Source: Benincasa hispida
Lineage: Eukaryota; Streptophyta; Magnoliopsida; Cucurbitales; Cucurbitaceae
Direction of reading: 5' to 3'
Assembly (NCBI RefSeq): GCF_009727055.1
Contig: NC_052352.1
Coordinates: 22,600,620 to 22,664,619, forward strand
DNA length: 64,000 nt
The notes beneath the pieces were generated by a model that saw only the letters and a list, made by a program, of their open reading frames with translations, was not told where the DNA came from and did no database searches. Both the position numbers and the translations under genes were made by a program. Numbering within the stretch: position 1 is the stretch's first letter; each line of letters starts with the position of its first letter. Positions 25,046 to 38,689 of this stretch are shown here, one piece after another.

Positions 25046-28000
25046 AAATTTTACGGTCATATTATATAATTTTACCTAAAAGTATCAAAAAAAAAAAAAG
25101 AAAAAAAAAAGAAAAAAAAAAAAACCTAAACTTATAGGTCTTAAAAAATCTCACATCAAAGTTGGAGAGAGAATAAAAAATACCCATAAGCCAAAATGAA
25201 TGTGGTGAAGGAGAAGAGTTGGTTAAAAACGACATCAAATGGGTCGTACCATTCACATGCAAAGATAACATTAAAAACAACTCTAAGGATGGAGAGAGAG
25301 AGTTCCTTTGAATTTGAAATAGACGTAATTGTTTGATTTTATCTTGTATTCATTTTTATTCAGTTCACTCCAATTACGTCAATGACAAAAGAAAATTTTG
25401 AAAAGACTTTTTTAAAAAAATCACCTGATAAATTGTGATTGAATAATTACGTAGATTGTACGAAGAAATATTGATGTATTTTTCATGAAATAATAACAAT
25501 TTTTTTTTTTTTTTTTGAAAAATGTAAGGCATTCACTACCTTTGGTTGGTTGTTAAGATGCCTGCCATTATTAGCCCCCATGTTTTTTTTCTCTATCTCC
25601 TTAAAATAATAATAATAAAGAAAATTAAAAATCTCTTCTTTATAAATTATAAATATAAACCCCCACTCCACCCCCTTTTTTTTATTATACAAACTGTGCG
25701 TGACAAACATTATACTACTTTTTTTTTTTAAAGAAACATTATAGTATATTTATTTATATGAAGATTCGCATTTATGACATCAATTTGGCCCAAGGAATTA
25801 CATCCCCTTTAAACTCTCTCCATACCCATCCATTTAATTATTTATTCACTTCTTCCCTTTATGTGTGATTTGTATCTGGTCACAAACTTCCACCTCTTTC
25901 TTTTAATCTCCAATCAATCGTATTTCAAGATTTTTTCATCAAAATAAAAACTCATACGTCTAAGTGAAAAATCTCTTATTATGATATAAATTAATATACT
26001 TTTAAGTGTAAAAATACGACTCTTAACAACAAGATTCCTTTCAACTACCAATCGTGAACATATTATTTTATTTTTGGAATATAAGTCAAGTTTATCACTA
26101 TTTTAGTTGAACTATCGAAGAGTGTTTCTTAAACACTTCGACAGTATTTAATATAATCTCGCACAATATTCTTTCAACTATTTCATCTTCTTTATCTTTT
26201 AATATTTTCCTTTTTGGAGAGGTAATGGAGAATAGGTTTGTTTTGTAGGACTTACAAACACCATCTCAACAAATATTTCTAAATTCAAAAGGAAAAAGGG
26301 AAAAGGAAAAGAAATAAGACCTTGGATATTTTGAAATTCTTTCACTAAAAAAGGAGGAATTTATTTTAGTTTTTTAGTTTATTTAATAAATGTTTGTACA
26401 ATGAATGTGATAAAGAAGAAAGTATGACTTAACTTTACAATGAAGACAATTGTAGCCTTCTTTGTGGCCACTCAGATTTCAAGGCAAACTTTTCTTAGAT
26501 TTTTTTTTCTTGAAAAGAAATAGTTTATTTTAAAAAATTGCCTTTTTATAATGGATCAGACTGACTGATAGAGGTTGAAAAAGCAAAAAAGCAAAGTATT
26601 ATAAAATAGAGAGTATAATGAATATTGAAAAAGTTTGTGATCCAAGCAATGACATCTTTTCCCATGCATTTATATTTTCCCTTAATAGAAAACCAAAGCC
26701 AAACTTGAAATATTACATAACGGTGGCGTTTAGCACGCAGGTTTAGAACCTTAAACCTGAAAATATTAAATTTGGAGATTAGATGGGAAGATTTAAGTAG
26801 CTTAAGTTTAAGAAAATTGTGTTCGAAGTATAGGTTTTGGAAGTCTGAGATTAGAAAGTCTGTGTTTGAAGTTCAAACTTAAGTAGTCTAGAAATGAATT
26901 GTAGATTTATAGATTTTTAGTTTGTGAAATATTTTATTGTATTTAATCAATGGTTAGATTTTAGATTAGTTTAGATTTGTCATTTTAATTATTTTAATAT
27001 AGTTAAGTTTAAAATAAATAAAAAAATGTAGAAGAATATTTTTTAAAAAATTGTAGAGGTTGACTAAAATTATAATTTTATTTAATATATTATTTTAACA
27101 TTTTAATATTTTAATTTTACTAGATTTTGAAATAAAATTTCATAGACTTTTATCACTTGAACTAATTTGAAAATGATCAAATTTTTTTACCATAATATGC
27201 TAACTTAAAATTGAAATAAACTAGTATTTTAATATTAAATTTAATTATTAATTTTTTTTAATCAAATTACAGTTTGGAGAATAAAAAATCATAAATTTTG
27301 AGTTTTAGTTTTTATTTGGTCACTAAATTGTTTTAAGCATTTTAAACCTTTCCTTTTAGAAAATGATTCTAAGTCTTCGAGCTAGTTAATGACCAACGAA
27401 AAAAATGAAAATGTTATCAAATTAAATTAGAGCTTTTTACATATATAACCTAAATAAATATACCTATATAATTGTAGTCTAACAACGTGTTTGGAATGGC
27501 TTAGAGAAAAATACCTTTTATAAATTCATTTTTATTTAAACACTTTTGATAAAAACCCATTAAAATAAAAACATACGTGTATTATGATTCTTTTTTTTTT
27601 TTCAAATATTTTTATATACAATTTTGTCTAATTTGTTATATACTCAGAGTATTTTTATTAATGTTTTTCATGGCTGGCTGGTGGCGATCATCAAAGGTGG
27701 CAATTGGAGGTTGGTCAATGGGGTTGGTGGCTGAAATTTCACCAGTGTGAAGGAAGGGGGTTTGCCAGAGGTTGGTCGATGGTGGTCAAAATTGGCCGGT
27801 GGCAGCCAGAGGTTGGCCGACAACGATCATCGATGGTAGTCCTCGGAGGGTGGCAGCTAAAGTTAGTTGGCAACGGTCGTTGGAGGGTGGCAACCAGAGT
27901 TGGCTATGGTGTTCACTGGAGGTGGTATTCAAAGGTTGGCTGGCGTACTTTCTAGGTTAATTTTTTTTTTAAAAAAGGAAACTTATGGGTTTAAATAGTA

Positions 28001-30940
28001 AACATTATACAAATCCATGGAAAAAGGATAGGCTTCCTAAATTCATGCCTCAAAGAAGGGTTGGACTTAGGATGTCTAATCCATCCAATTCCAAACCTTG
28101 AAGTTGAAACTAACACCTCAATATGACTTTCATTTTCTTTTCATTTTTAATTTCTATTTTATATGTCAATAGGCATAAAAATGATAATCATATTAAATGG
28201 GAAATATATCATTTATACTCTAGACTTCCCTAGTGTAACCCATAATAAAACTAATGACAGTATCACTTTAAATTTTTTACATAAACTTTTGTGAGTATGT
28301 TTAGATTAATTCTCTAGATACTTAAAAAGTTAATGCTCATGCTAGAGAAAAAAAAAATAAAATTGTTTATGTTATCGCAATTTTGGCATTCTCTCGGAGT
28401 TATTATTATTTTTTTTTTGTTTTAGAAAGATCTTTTCGAGTTTTATTCTCTCTCATCTTTGATGTGGAAGTGAGAGAGTATTTGGTTTTGGTTGGTTAGT
28501 TCATCTGAAAGAAGGGTTAAAGCACTTAAATATAGTCAATCCAATATGATTCAATATCAATTTAAACCGTTTGTTAGCATTATGCACAGTACTTTTATTC
28601 AATTTCTAGCTCATTCAAATGACATGGCAATTCCAACAATCTGGATTATTTAACTCAAAACGTAAGGTTGGATCGCAGGTTGGCTAAAAATAATTTTGAG
28701 TTGACCCGATTCAACCCAAATTGTGTATATATATATATATATATGTTTAAAGTTTGAGCATTTGTATTGATCAATTTGTGAATTTTGAATATTTTTCTTT
28801 TAAAATTGTTATGATATTTAACTTTGTTTAAAGTTTGTAATAAATATCATAGATTTTTTATATTTAACATTTGAATTTTATGAGGTTTTAGTTATTAGTT
28901 ATGTGTCTTAGATAAATTTACATACTTTTTAATCATAAGTGATAAATTTACATAGATATTTTAACGAGTCATATTCAAGTCAAACAAGAACCCTTTGATT
29001 AATTGTTGGATACGTTATTTCGGATCAAATCAAGGTATGTGAATTGTGGGTAGAATATTTTTATCATTGAGAATAAAAGAGAGATTATTCTTCTATACTA
29101 AAATTCGTTCTAACAGAGGATTATATGTTGTAAGCAAATAGTATACTTTTTAAAAGGAAGAAGAGACATTAGACAATTAAAAAAAGGCATTGTCTATCAA
29201 AATGTTTGAAAAATAGAAAACCAAACAAATAAATTAGATGTACCTTAATTAATCCTAAAAAAAAAAATGTCTACTTTTTCTACTAATACCAAACAATGAT
29301 ACCACCCTTCCCCTTTTCCCTGTTTTGTCTCTTTTTATACACAAAAAAGAAACAAACACACACTACAAATATTAATTAATTTTCTCTACTCTCATAGGAT
29401 CACAAAATTGGGGGTTTATCAACTACCTTTTACTTCTATCAATCTAAACAAAAACTTGTCTCCAACACTTGAGACCTTTAAGAAAAACTTTGACTAGGTT
29501 GAGGTGGGTTTATGTTAACCCAATCATATTTTTTCACGACAACGATGTTGTAGCTTAGCTTGTCATGTTATTTACAAGTGCCAAAACATACCCATGTGGG
29601 ATTGCCTCTTCTTGTGGGGGACTGATTGAGAATTTCAAACTTTTTTCATTTTCTTACCCCATATATTTCACCCACATATCTCTTCTATGTCTTTGGATTA
29701 AGCGTTTGGACCCAATGAAGCTCTTCTGAGAAAACAGTAACCTTTCTTTTCAACTTGTTTTATATTATATAATTTGTCGCAATGAAATTGTTCGATATGG
29801 CTGGCATAATGTGATAGTTAATGGTTTTTCTTATCTGTGCTTATAGTTATACATAGAGAAAAGAAAGAAAACAAATTAATTGAAGACTAATATTTATTTA
29901 TTTATTTATTTATTTTTGAGAATTTTGTTTGAATAATTGAGATGGGGTTGGAAGTGATGGAACATATGTTTTGGATATCAAATTAAAGAGGTTGGAACAT
30001 TGATTATTAGTTTTGGAACCAATCATGCATTTATAAGAGTCAAAAGAAAAGAAGAGGCATCATTGAGAGAAGGTGGTGAGCTTTTTTTCATTTTTTTTTA
30101 AACTTAATTTTTTTCCTTTGAAAAAAAAAAGTCTGATTGGACTCATCATTAGACCTATTTGTTTCTTCTCTCACTAATTTCTCTCTCAAGAACTTTAGTT
30201 TCAACCAACATTGGCTAACCACTCCAACTGATCTTCTAATCAAACCCCACTTTTAATTAATTTTTGAATTAATTAGTAATTTGTTTATATATATTTATAT
30301 ATATACTTGGTGATTAGCTTAATGATATTATTGCTGGTGCATGAACCATCATTGAGAAATGTGAGGGGATAAAGAAGTTAGGAGTTGGAAGTTTTTCCAT
30401 AATATATTATTGTTGTTGTTATTATTATTATTATTTTCTTTCTTTTTTATTTGGTATTAATGACTCAAAATAATATTGTGCATTTAATTGAATTTTCACG
30501 TCAAAAGAGGGGTTCCAAATTGCTTTGCTGACTTTTTAGTCTCAACAAGAAAAATAAATTATGATTTAAATTATATTATTGAAATTTTAAAATGTTCATC
30601 TTGCTATTTAAATTTTTAAAAATAAACATATTAAAGCTTTGTCTGCATTTTGCTCTCTCTTTAATAAATGGACAAATTAAAATTGACTTGGTTGTTGTCA
30701 AGAAATAATTGACAATGGCATTTCTTTGTACTCAATACTCATTGGGATTGATTTTGAGGAAGAACTTAATAGCATATTAACAACAATGACTTAGAACCCT
30801 TTTTTTCCCTTCAAATGATAAAATAGATTTAAAATGAAAATTGTAGTCTAAAATAAATATTTTAAAAGTTTAAGACTAAATTAATTTTAATTTAAAAGTT
30901 AAGTATCTAATTTGATGATCATTTGGGTTTTTGAAATTAA
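25046..30940. other. Long intergenic AT-rich stretch, no gene seen
   Basis: No family-like reading frame on either strand. It holds poly(A) runs at 25,089-25,125, a G-rich imperfect repeat block at 27,690-27,955 (separate entry), (TA)n at 28,724-28,744, an ATTT repeat at about 29,888-29,915 and GTT/ATT tracts at 30,411-30,436. Confidence 0.5.
27690..27955. repeat. G-rich imperfect repeat block
   Basis: In a neighbourhood of under 30% GC, this 265-bp island is about half G on the plus strand. It is built from diverged units around GGTTGGCCG/GGTGGCAGC/GGTGGTC spaced about 30-45 bp apart. Two overlapping plus-strand frames are open through it (to about 27,960), but they read as Gly/Trp/Arg-rich repeats with no known family, so coding is doubtful. 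Confidence 0.5.
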
Positions 30941-30959
30941 CACTATAAGAATTTTGGTT

Positions 30960-31830
30960 ATTCCTGACGATATTTCTTCCAACGACCAAAAAGCGTCGGC
31001 GATTTTAACCTCTCCCGACGGTAAAAATAAGGGGTTGGGATAAATATTTATCCTGACGGTCTATAAAAAATCGTCAAGATTTTAAATACTCCCAACGGTC
31101 ACATAAAGAATCGCCGGACTTATTACACTTTTTCCTGATGGTTATATTTGACTATCCGGCTTTTTAATTTCTCCCGACGGTGTACAATAACCGTCAGGAG
31201 TTATTATTTAAGCTCGACAGTGGTCAATTATTCGTCGGACAAGGTGTACAGTATATAAAACTCATCTATTGAAATTTTTTATGTTATCCCAACGATACTC
31301 AACAACCGTCGACTGTTTCTAATCAAGCCTAACAGTTCCGTGTAACCATTGAATATTCTAAGAGTCTTTTGGAATTTGCTGAATTTCGACCGACGGTTGT
31401 ATGGTTGACCGTCGGTCGTTATAAACTATATCCGATGTTCAGTCAACCGTCGGGCACTCGAATAGTCTTGTGAAATTTGGTGAACTTTGGCCGACGGTTG
31501 TGTTAGAACACCTCGGGATTGCGAGTCTTTATGGAATTTTGTGAACTTCGACCGACGGTTGTGTCAGACTACTGTCGGGAGTTCCAAACTATATCCCGAC
31601 GGTGGTCAGTCAACCATCGGGCACTCGAAGAGTTTTTTTGGAATTTGGTGAACTTTGGCCTACGGTCAAGTCAGAACACCGTTAGGATTGCAAGTCTATT
31701 TAGAATTTGGTGAACTTCGGCCGATGGATGTGTCAGACTACCATCGAGAGTTCGAAGTTTCGCCGACGATGAGTGGGTGACTGTCGACACTTATTAACTA
31801 TATCCCGACGGTCTGGCAGACAACTATCGA
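30960..31830. repeat. Left subterminal repeat array of the large CACTA element
   Basis: At least fifteen copies of the core CCGACGG or its complement CCGTCGG (some with one mismatch). In addition, a 60-110-bp unit beginning TGGAATTTGGTGAACTTYGG and leading into CCGACGGTTGTG recurs from about 31,371, 31,470, 31,530, 31,640 and 31,700. In En/Spm such arrays are the binding sites of the small transposition protein. That role is carried over from the family. Confidence 0.8.
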
Positions 31831-31835
31831 GAAAA

Positions 31836-31990
31836 AGTTCAATATAAATAGCCTTCTCCTCGATTCTTCTTCTTCCCCTCTCAACTTCGTTTGTTCGTTG
31901 TTCTCAGCCGTCCGATTTTTTCCTTGATTTTGTTTGTCTGCCATCGTTCGGTCCCCCTCACTGGCCAGATAACTCCGATTTCCCCCTCGT
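31836..31990 (+). promoter_or_regulatory. Likely promoter and leader of the CACTA transposase gene
   Basis: A TATA box (AATATAAATA) at 31,841-31,850 directly follows the subterminal array. A CT-rich leader (CCTTCTCCTCGATTCTTCTT) begins about 25 bp later. Spacing and position suit transcription of the downstream TNP2 locus; an intron would have to bridge to the coding start near 33.4 kb. Confidence 0.5.
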
Positions 31991-33400
31991 CGGGTTTTTT
32001 TTTTTATTTTTTATTATTCATTCTGTTAGCTCTATTATGCATAAATAGTTTAAATAAATGAATATGTATGTTATGCTTGTTTGAATATGTATGAGAAGAA
32101 GAAGAAGGTTGATTCTTGAAATGTTGAAAATTATGTATGTTTGTTTGAACATGTTTGAAGAAGGTTGATTGTTATGCTCTATTATGCATGAATATGTATG
32201 TTTTTGAAAATTACGTGGGATCCATAACTTTTACTATTTATAATCTCATTGCAATTACACCAATTTAATTATGGTTTGGTTAACGTGGCTCAATAAGTTT
32301 TTGCGATTTTCACATGTTATTAACACCATAAAAAAATCTCAGTTTTTTATTCAATTATAATGAATTTTCATTATAATTGGATCAGTGCATAAATATAACT
32401 AATATGAAAGATTCAACACATAATAAAATTGTTTATTTAAAATTTTCATGTTGAGTGTGGGATTGAATATATTTATTGGTTTTATTCTCTCCTTTGATTG
32501 ACATTTTTCATTTATATTGTACTCCCTCTGATTGGCTGTTTTGAAAGAATTTGCGATTTTTCTTTTACCTCAAATAAACTCCTAATAGAAAATATTTGAA
32601 AACATCAAGTAGAAAATCTTTATATTTTTTCCCTTTTCTTGAGATAAATTAACTATAACATTAATATCAATACACATTCAATTTGATTAATCAATTGTTA
32701 ATCTATAGCAAATTAGACACTAGGAATTAGTAGATTTTTATCTTAAATTCTATCATTTTGATCCATAAAAATTAAATAAAAATGAAAATGAAAAGGGATC
32801 ATAATGGACACCTTTTTAAAGTAAGAAAGCTAAAATGAACATCGAAAATAAAAAACTAAAATAAATCAAAGACGAAAATGTGAATGCGAATGTGCCATGC
32901 TTATCTTCTTTAATCATAAGTCATGCTTATCTTTGGAATTCAAATATGTGAATGTGCTATAAAATAAGCAACAAAGGCCTAAAATTTAATCGTTACTAGT
33001 CTAGATTGATTATCTAGATTAACATACTAAAATTGAATCTAATGCCAAAAGGGTTAGGTAAATTTTGGATTTCATAAAATTGTTCTAGGAAAATAGTCTA
33101 GACATAGGATTTTGAACTATCTCAAAACATCTCAAGCCTTTCTACCCTTAGATCTACTTTCATAAGAGCAAATTGTATAAGATCAAAAGAAGAATAAGGA
33201 TATGTTTATGAGTGATTCTAAAATAGTTAAAATGACTTTTTTCATTTTCAAAATCACACTTAAATGTACTTTTAATCATTCAAAACCACGAACAAGAAGT
33301 AAATGAAATAAAATTAAAAGTGAAAAATTGGAACTATATGTTCTAATATAACTAATTGTCTAAATCATACAGGTTCAACTTATCGCATATATTATTAAGA

Positions 33401-36400
33401 ATAGATAAAGAGTGGATTCAGATTAGGAACAAGTTATCAACTGAGTATGCAAAAGGAGTATTTCGATTCCTTGATGTTGCAAAACTTCATGTTAATAAGT
33501 CAGAAAAAAACAAGATGTCCATGCAAAAAATGTATGAATGCTAGGTGAGAGCCAATAGATGGAGTTGAACGACATTTATTCATTAATGGAATTTCTCCAT
33601 CTTATCAACAATGGGTATATCATGGAGACCCAGTCGACTTGTTTAGGGGATATGAGAGTCACACATCTCAATCGACATATGATGATAGATTAAGTACGAT
33701 AGAGATGAATGTTATAGATGAAGAAAATGAAATTTTTAATATTATAAATGATCTACAGTGTCCAATTGCTGATGTAAATGAGGAAGAAAATGAGGATGAG
33801 ATGCACACCAATGCCCAAGAAAGAGATAACAATTCAAGCTTTTATTTGAAGATTTAATGTACGAAGCACACAACTAGTTGTACCTTGGTTATACAAATTT
33901 CTCGTCATTGTTGTTCTTGGTGAAGTTGATGCATATTAAGGTTCCTAGTGGTTGGACTAACAAGTCATTTGATTTGTTACTTGAATTGTTAAAAGAAGCA
34001 TTTTCCGTTGGAGCATCTATACCTAGTTCATTTTATGAAGCTAAAAGAAAATTACGTGACTTAGGACTTGGTTATGAGTGTATTCATGCTTCCAAATACG
34101 ATTACATCCTATATTGGAAAGAATATGCAACGTGAACCTCGGTACAAAGTTGAATCTGAAAAAAGTAAAAAAATTCCATATAAAATTACGACATTTTCTT
34201 TTAATACCAAGATTGAAGCAATTGTTTGCATCTAAGCATATTGCACCTGAAATGAGGTGGCATAAAGAGAAACGTGTTGAAACTAATGCAGTATTGCGAC
34301 ATTCAGCTGATGTTGAAGGGTGGAAGCATTTTGATTGTGAGTTTCTTCAGTTTGCTTCAGACCCACGTAATGTTCATTTAGGACTAGTTTCAGATGGATT
34401 CAATCCATTCGGGAATATGATTACTTCATACAGTATGTGGACAGTGATGCTCATTTCTTACAATTTGCCACCTTGGAAATGCATGAAAGAGACAAATTTC
34501 ATTGTCTCCCTTCTTATACCCCATCTAAAATCTCTTGGAAAAGAAATTGATATTTACTTACAACCATTGATTAAAGAGTTAAAAGAGTTATGGAATGATG
34601 GTGTGCACACTTACGATTGTGTTAGCAATGAATACTTTCAACTACATGCTTTCTTATTGTGGATTATTAACGACTTCCCTACATATGGTGACCTATCTGG
34701 ATGGAGTACCAAAGGTTACCAAGCATGCCCTATTTGTAGAGAGGATACATCATCAATGAGGCTAAGAGGAAAATAATGTTTTATGGGGCATCGACGTTAT
34801 CTTCCAGATAATCACAGTTGGCGCAAAAGCAAACAATTTGATGGAAAAGTGGAACGTAGACCTCCTCCAGTTGACATGGATGGAGAAGATATCTTATGAA
34901 AGGTGAACTTGTTAAAATTTCCCGTGCTTAGCAAACATCCAGGGAAACGTGATAAAAAATGGAAACAAAGTTTAAATTGGAATAAAAAAAGTATATTTTT
35001 CCAACTTCCATATTGGTCGAAACTTTTATTGAGACATAAGTTGGATGTTATGCATATTGAAATGAATATTTATGATAATTTGGTAGGCACATTGTTAAAT
35101 ATTGAGGGAAAGAATAAGGATATAACTAATGTTCGTTTGGATTTAGAAGATCTAATTATACGGAAAGACTGCAAAAAGTAGGAGACAAAGTTGTAAAGCC
35201 ACACGCTGCATACGCATTGACTACTAATGATAAGGTTGCATTTTGTAAGTGGATGAAATCAGTCAAATTTCCTGATGGATTTGTATCCAATATATCAAGA
35301 TGTGTGAGTGAGAAAGATGGAACGCTAAAGGGGCTAAAAACTCACGACTCGAGTGTTTTGCTTTAGAGGCTTCTTCCAATTGGTGTTCGAGCATACTTAA
35401 AAAAAGGTGTGTCCACTGTTTTCGTTGAGCTATGCAAATTTTTCTATGATCTTTGTGCAAAAACAATATCTATAGGGGATTTGAATCGATTACAAAAAGA
35501 CATTATAATCATACTTTTTAAATTAGAAAAAAATATTTTCACCGACATTTTTTGATGTAATAGTACACCTAGCAATCCATTTGCCCTATGAAACAAGAGT
35601 TGCAGGTCCAGTTAGTTATAGTTGGATGTATCCTATTGAATAAGCTTATGGACATTAAAACAATATGTAAGAAACAAAGTACGTCCTGAGGTTTCTATAG
35701 CAGAAGCATATATAATGAATGAATCATTAGAATTTTGTTCTTTATACATAACTGAAATTAAGACAAGGTTCAATAGAGATGAAAGAAATGATGATAGACT
35801 TCCAGATGATGAGATATGTGGTGAATTTTCTATGTTCAGAAAAAATGTGCGACCATTAAGAGCATCAAGAGTAAGGACGTTATTGAGAGAAGAGAAATGC
35901 AGTGCATATTGGTACATCTTGAACAACTGCACGAAAATTAAGCCTTGTCGAACGTAAGTTTTGAACATTCTATTGTAATTCATTATTTTGATACAAAGTG
36001 TGAAATATAAAATTGAGACACGTCTTTTACTTATAGGCAATATTTGAGACTAATTCGACATGAAGCTCAAAGTCAGGATGATTTATACAAAAGGCACTAA
36101 CGAGGCTTTCCTGATCAGTTCAAATCTCATGTAAGTATGAGTTTAAAATACCAATTAAATATCAATTGACTACTAATGACAGGTGACATTACTTTTTAAC
36201 AGGTTCTTTCATTGCGTGAAAATGGAGATATGTCTGATGACATATATTCACTAGTGATGGGGCCAAGTTCAAAAGTGCGCTCATATAGTGGATGCATTGT
36301 TAATGGAGTACGCTATCATAGTATTAAGCGTGATAATTTTCGGAGTATGCAAAATAGCAAGATCATGGTGCCTTTAGAAAGTGAAAGTGGAGGTGATCTC

Positions 36401-36877
36401 CATAATTTCTATGGTGTTGTCAATGAAGTATTGGACTTTCAATATGCCAAGAGAAAGATGCATAATGATGTTTAAATGTACTTGGTTCGATATAGACCCT
36501 AAAAGACCAACAAAGTACACATGGATTTGGGGTATATATCAATTAATACATCTTGTCGTTGATTTGTTAACAAACCTTTTGTATTTGCCAGTTAAGCCAA
36601 ACAAGTGTTTTACATCAACAATCCTAAATATGGTAATAATTGGAAAGTGGTGCAAGTAATCGAAAACAAGCGTGTGTGGGACATGCCAGAAGCAAAAGAA
36701 CGTGAGAATGACCAACATGAGTTGTTAGAAGTGGTGAATAGTATTACTTGTACAATCGATGGATCAATGAATGATATCAATTTATGTAGAGTGGATGTTG
36801 ATTCTACAGTCGTAGAAGAACGAATAATTCAGCAAGTTGATGATGACTTCATAAATGACAAGGAAGAGGATGTATAA
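33401..36877 (+). pseudogene. TNP2-type CACTA transposase (Transposase_21), degenerate
   Basis: The large CACTA transposase, which cuts and joins the element ends. The usual start MDKEWI reads IDKEWI here (ATA at 33,401). Conserved segments follow in order: DGVERHLFINGI, WVYHGDPVDLFRGYE, MRWHKEKRVETN, ADVEGWKHFDCEF, LGLVSDGFNPFG, NLPPWKCMKETNF, WIINDFPTYGDLSGWSTKG and LLRHKLDVMHIEMN. The DUF4218-like part HLAIHLPYETRVAGPVSYSW comes next, then the DUF4216-like parts VRSYSGCIVNGVRYHS and NPKYGNNWKVVQV. Introns with good sites are kept (GTAAGT near 35,957; GTAAGTATG to TTTTTAACAG before 36,203). Breaks: frameshifts near 33,530, 33,850, 34,135, 34,185, 35,340, 35,540 and 36,475, in-frame stops at 34,774 and 34,897, and loss of the short Cys-motif segment near 34,140. 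Confidence 0.95.
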
Positions 36878-37039
36878 TCATCTTCTAATAAGAGTTTAAG
36901 TTTCGATGAACATCTTAATGATATGGAATAAGCATGTAAATATTTATTTTCTCAATGAGCATATAGGTTACACAATTGTTCCTTTTCATTTCATAACTTA
37001 CATATTGTTGTATAACATATATTTGTTTACACAGGAACA

Positions 37040-38495
37040 ATGGTAGGTCATACGGATGAGGAGGCAATACTGGAGTACTTACAATGGGAGCAATGGGAGC
37101 ATATTGGTGCATCATCCTCTGTGGGAGATAATACAGGTAATTTTAGATCCACATTTTTATATAAACTAATGTTTCATTAAACCAACGACTTATAAATTCT
37201 TCAGACGCTGGTTGTACGACTACTAGGGCTAGACGTGGATACTCTCGAAATGTTGATCTGGATAAATATGTTCAACAATTTGGGAGAATTCCTATCGAGA
37301 TCAATCCTGAATGGGAGAAACCAACTTGCAACAATGCAACGAGGTTTAGCAATGCTATTGGTACCAACGTTCGGGAATATTTTTCCGTTCGTTATGGATC
37401 ATGGAAAGAGGTACCAATAAAAACACGAGAGCTTGTTAAAAGTCGAATATTGGTAAGATGGCCAATTTATATTTTACAAATTATATATGCATCAGCTTCC
37501 ATACTAATTAGTTTTTCTTTCCTTTCTTAATTCAGAATTATTTTCTTTTAGACTTGACCAGCAAACTGGTCAATGATTTCATCGATGAACAGATGAAAAA
37601 TTTGTTCAAAGAGTATAAGGGGACTACACAGACACTACAAGAAATATGCAATTCTGAAGAGGCATGAGCACACCCACTTGATCAACTTAAAGACGACATA
37701 AGGGATTGGCAATTTTTATGCAACAAGTTTGAATCCAAAAACTGGAAAGTAGTAATTTGTGCTTTTTTTTTTTTTTTTTTTTTTACTTACATTTCAATGA
37801 CCCATTTCATCTTAATTTTTCATTTTCTTAGAAAATGGCAAAGACGAATCAAAGGAATAGGTCAGCCTTAAAGTACACCCATACAGCTGGTTCTAAGACT
37901 TTTATACGCATAAGAGAATCCACGGTAAGCTGGTTAAAGTACATTCATACAGCTGGTTAAAGTACACTCATTTTAATATCTCATTTTTTTGTGAATTATT
38001 TTACAGAAAGGACACGACGATCAAACAATAAACCTAGTGGACTTATTTAAGCAAACACAATGTAGGAGTGATAACACATTTGTTGATCACGCTGCGAATG
38101 ATGCATATGTAAGTTTTTATTCCTCAATGTAACTTTATTCATATATACTTGTCATACAATAATTAGTCTTAATTATTGATGTAGAGTCAATAGTTAAGCT
38201 AAGAGAATCCTCCACCCAAGAAGGGTCTGAACGAATATCGAAGGAAGAAATATGTGAGCAGGTGTTGGGTGCAAGAGTAGGCCTTGGTAGGACACCGAAG
38301 GGTAAAAAAGTGAAAAAATCTAGGTTATCATTGTCTAGTGCATCTTCATCAAGAATTATAGAGGAGAAACAACAAGGGATAGAATCCTTAAAGGCTAGAT
38401 TGGCTAGATTGGACAAACAGGATGCTAAAAGACAATATGAGATGGAGGATATGAAAGCTATTCTCTTACAGCTCACGAAAGATAGATCGAACTAG
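37040..38495 (+). pseudogene. Transposase_24 (TNPA/TNPD-like) gene, almost intact
   Basis: The second gene of the CACTA element, probably the DNA-binding accessory protein. ATG at 37,040, then exons separated by short introns with standard sites (GT at 37,137 and 37,453; AG ending 37,204 and 37,535; later introns before about 37,832, 38,008 and 38,183). Family-like text: YVQQFGRIPIEINPEWEKP, REYFSVRYGSWKEVPIKTRE, KMAKTNQRNRSALKYTHTAG, RISKEEICEQVLGARVGLG, and a C-terminal coiled-coil-like stretch (IESLKARLARLDKQ) ending at TAG 38,493-38,495. One clear lesion is TGA at 37,665-37,667. A small direct duplication (CAGCTGGTTAAAGTACA) lies in the intron near 37,925-37,970. Confidence 0.85.
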
Positions 38496-38689
38496 GTATG
38501 AGCTCTTTGACTTTCGTAGTAAACTTAAATATAAGATTGCATATGTTGTTATTCTGCAGTTATGGTAACAACATAAACGTATAGTTATGTAAAGTATAAT
38601 TAACGTTCTGAAGTTGAGTTTGAGTTTCATTTTATACTAAATTAGATGATTGTGTATGTTGTTATCTTGCAGTTATGGTAACAACGTAA

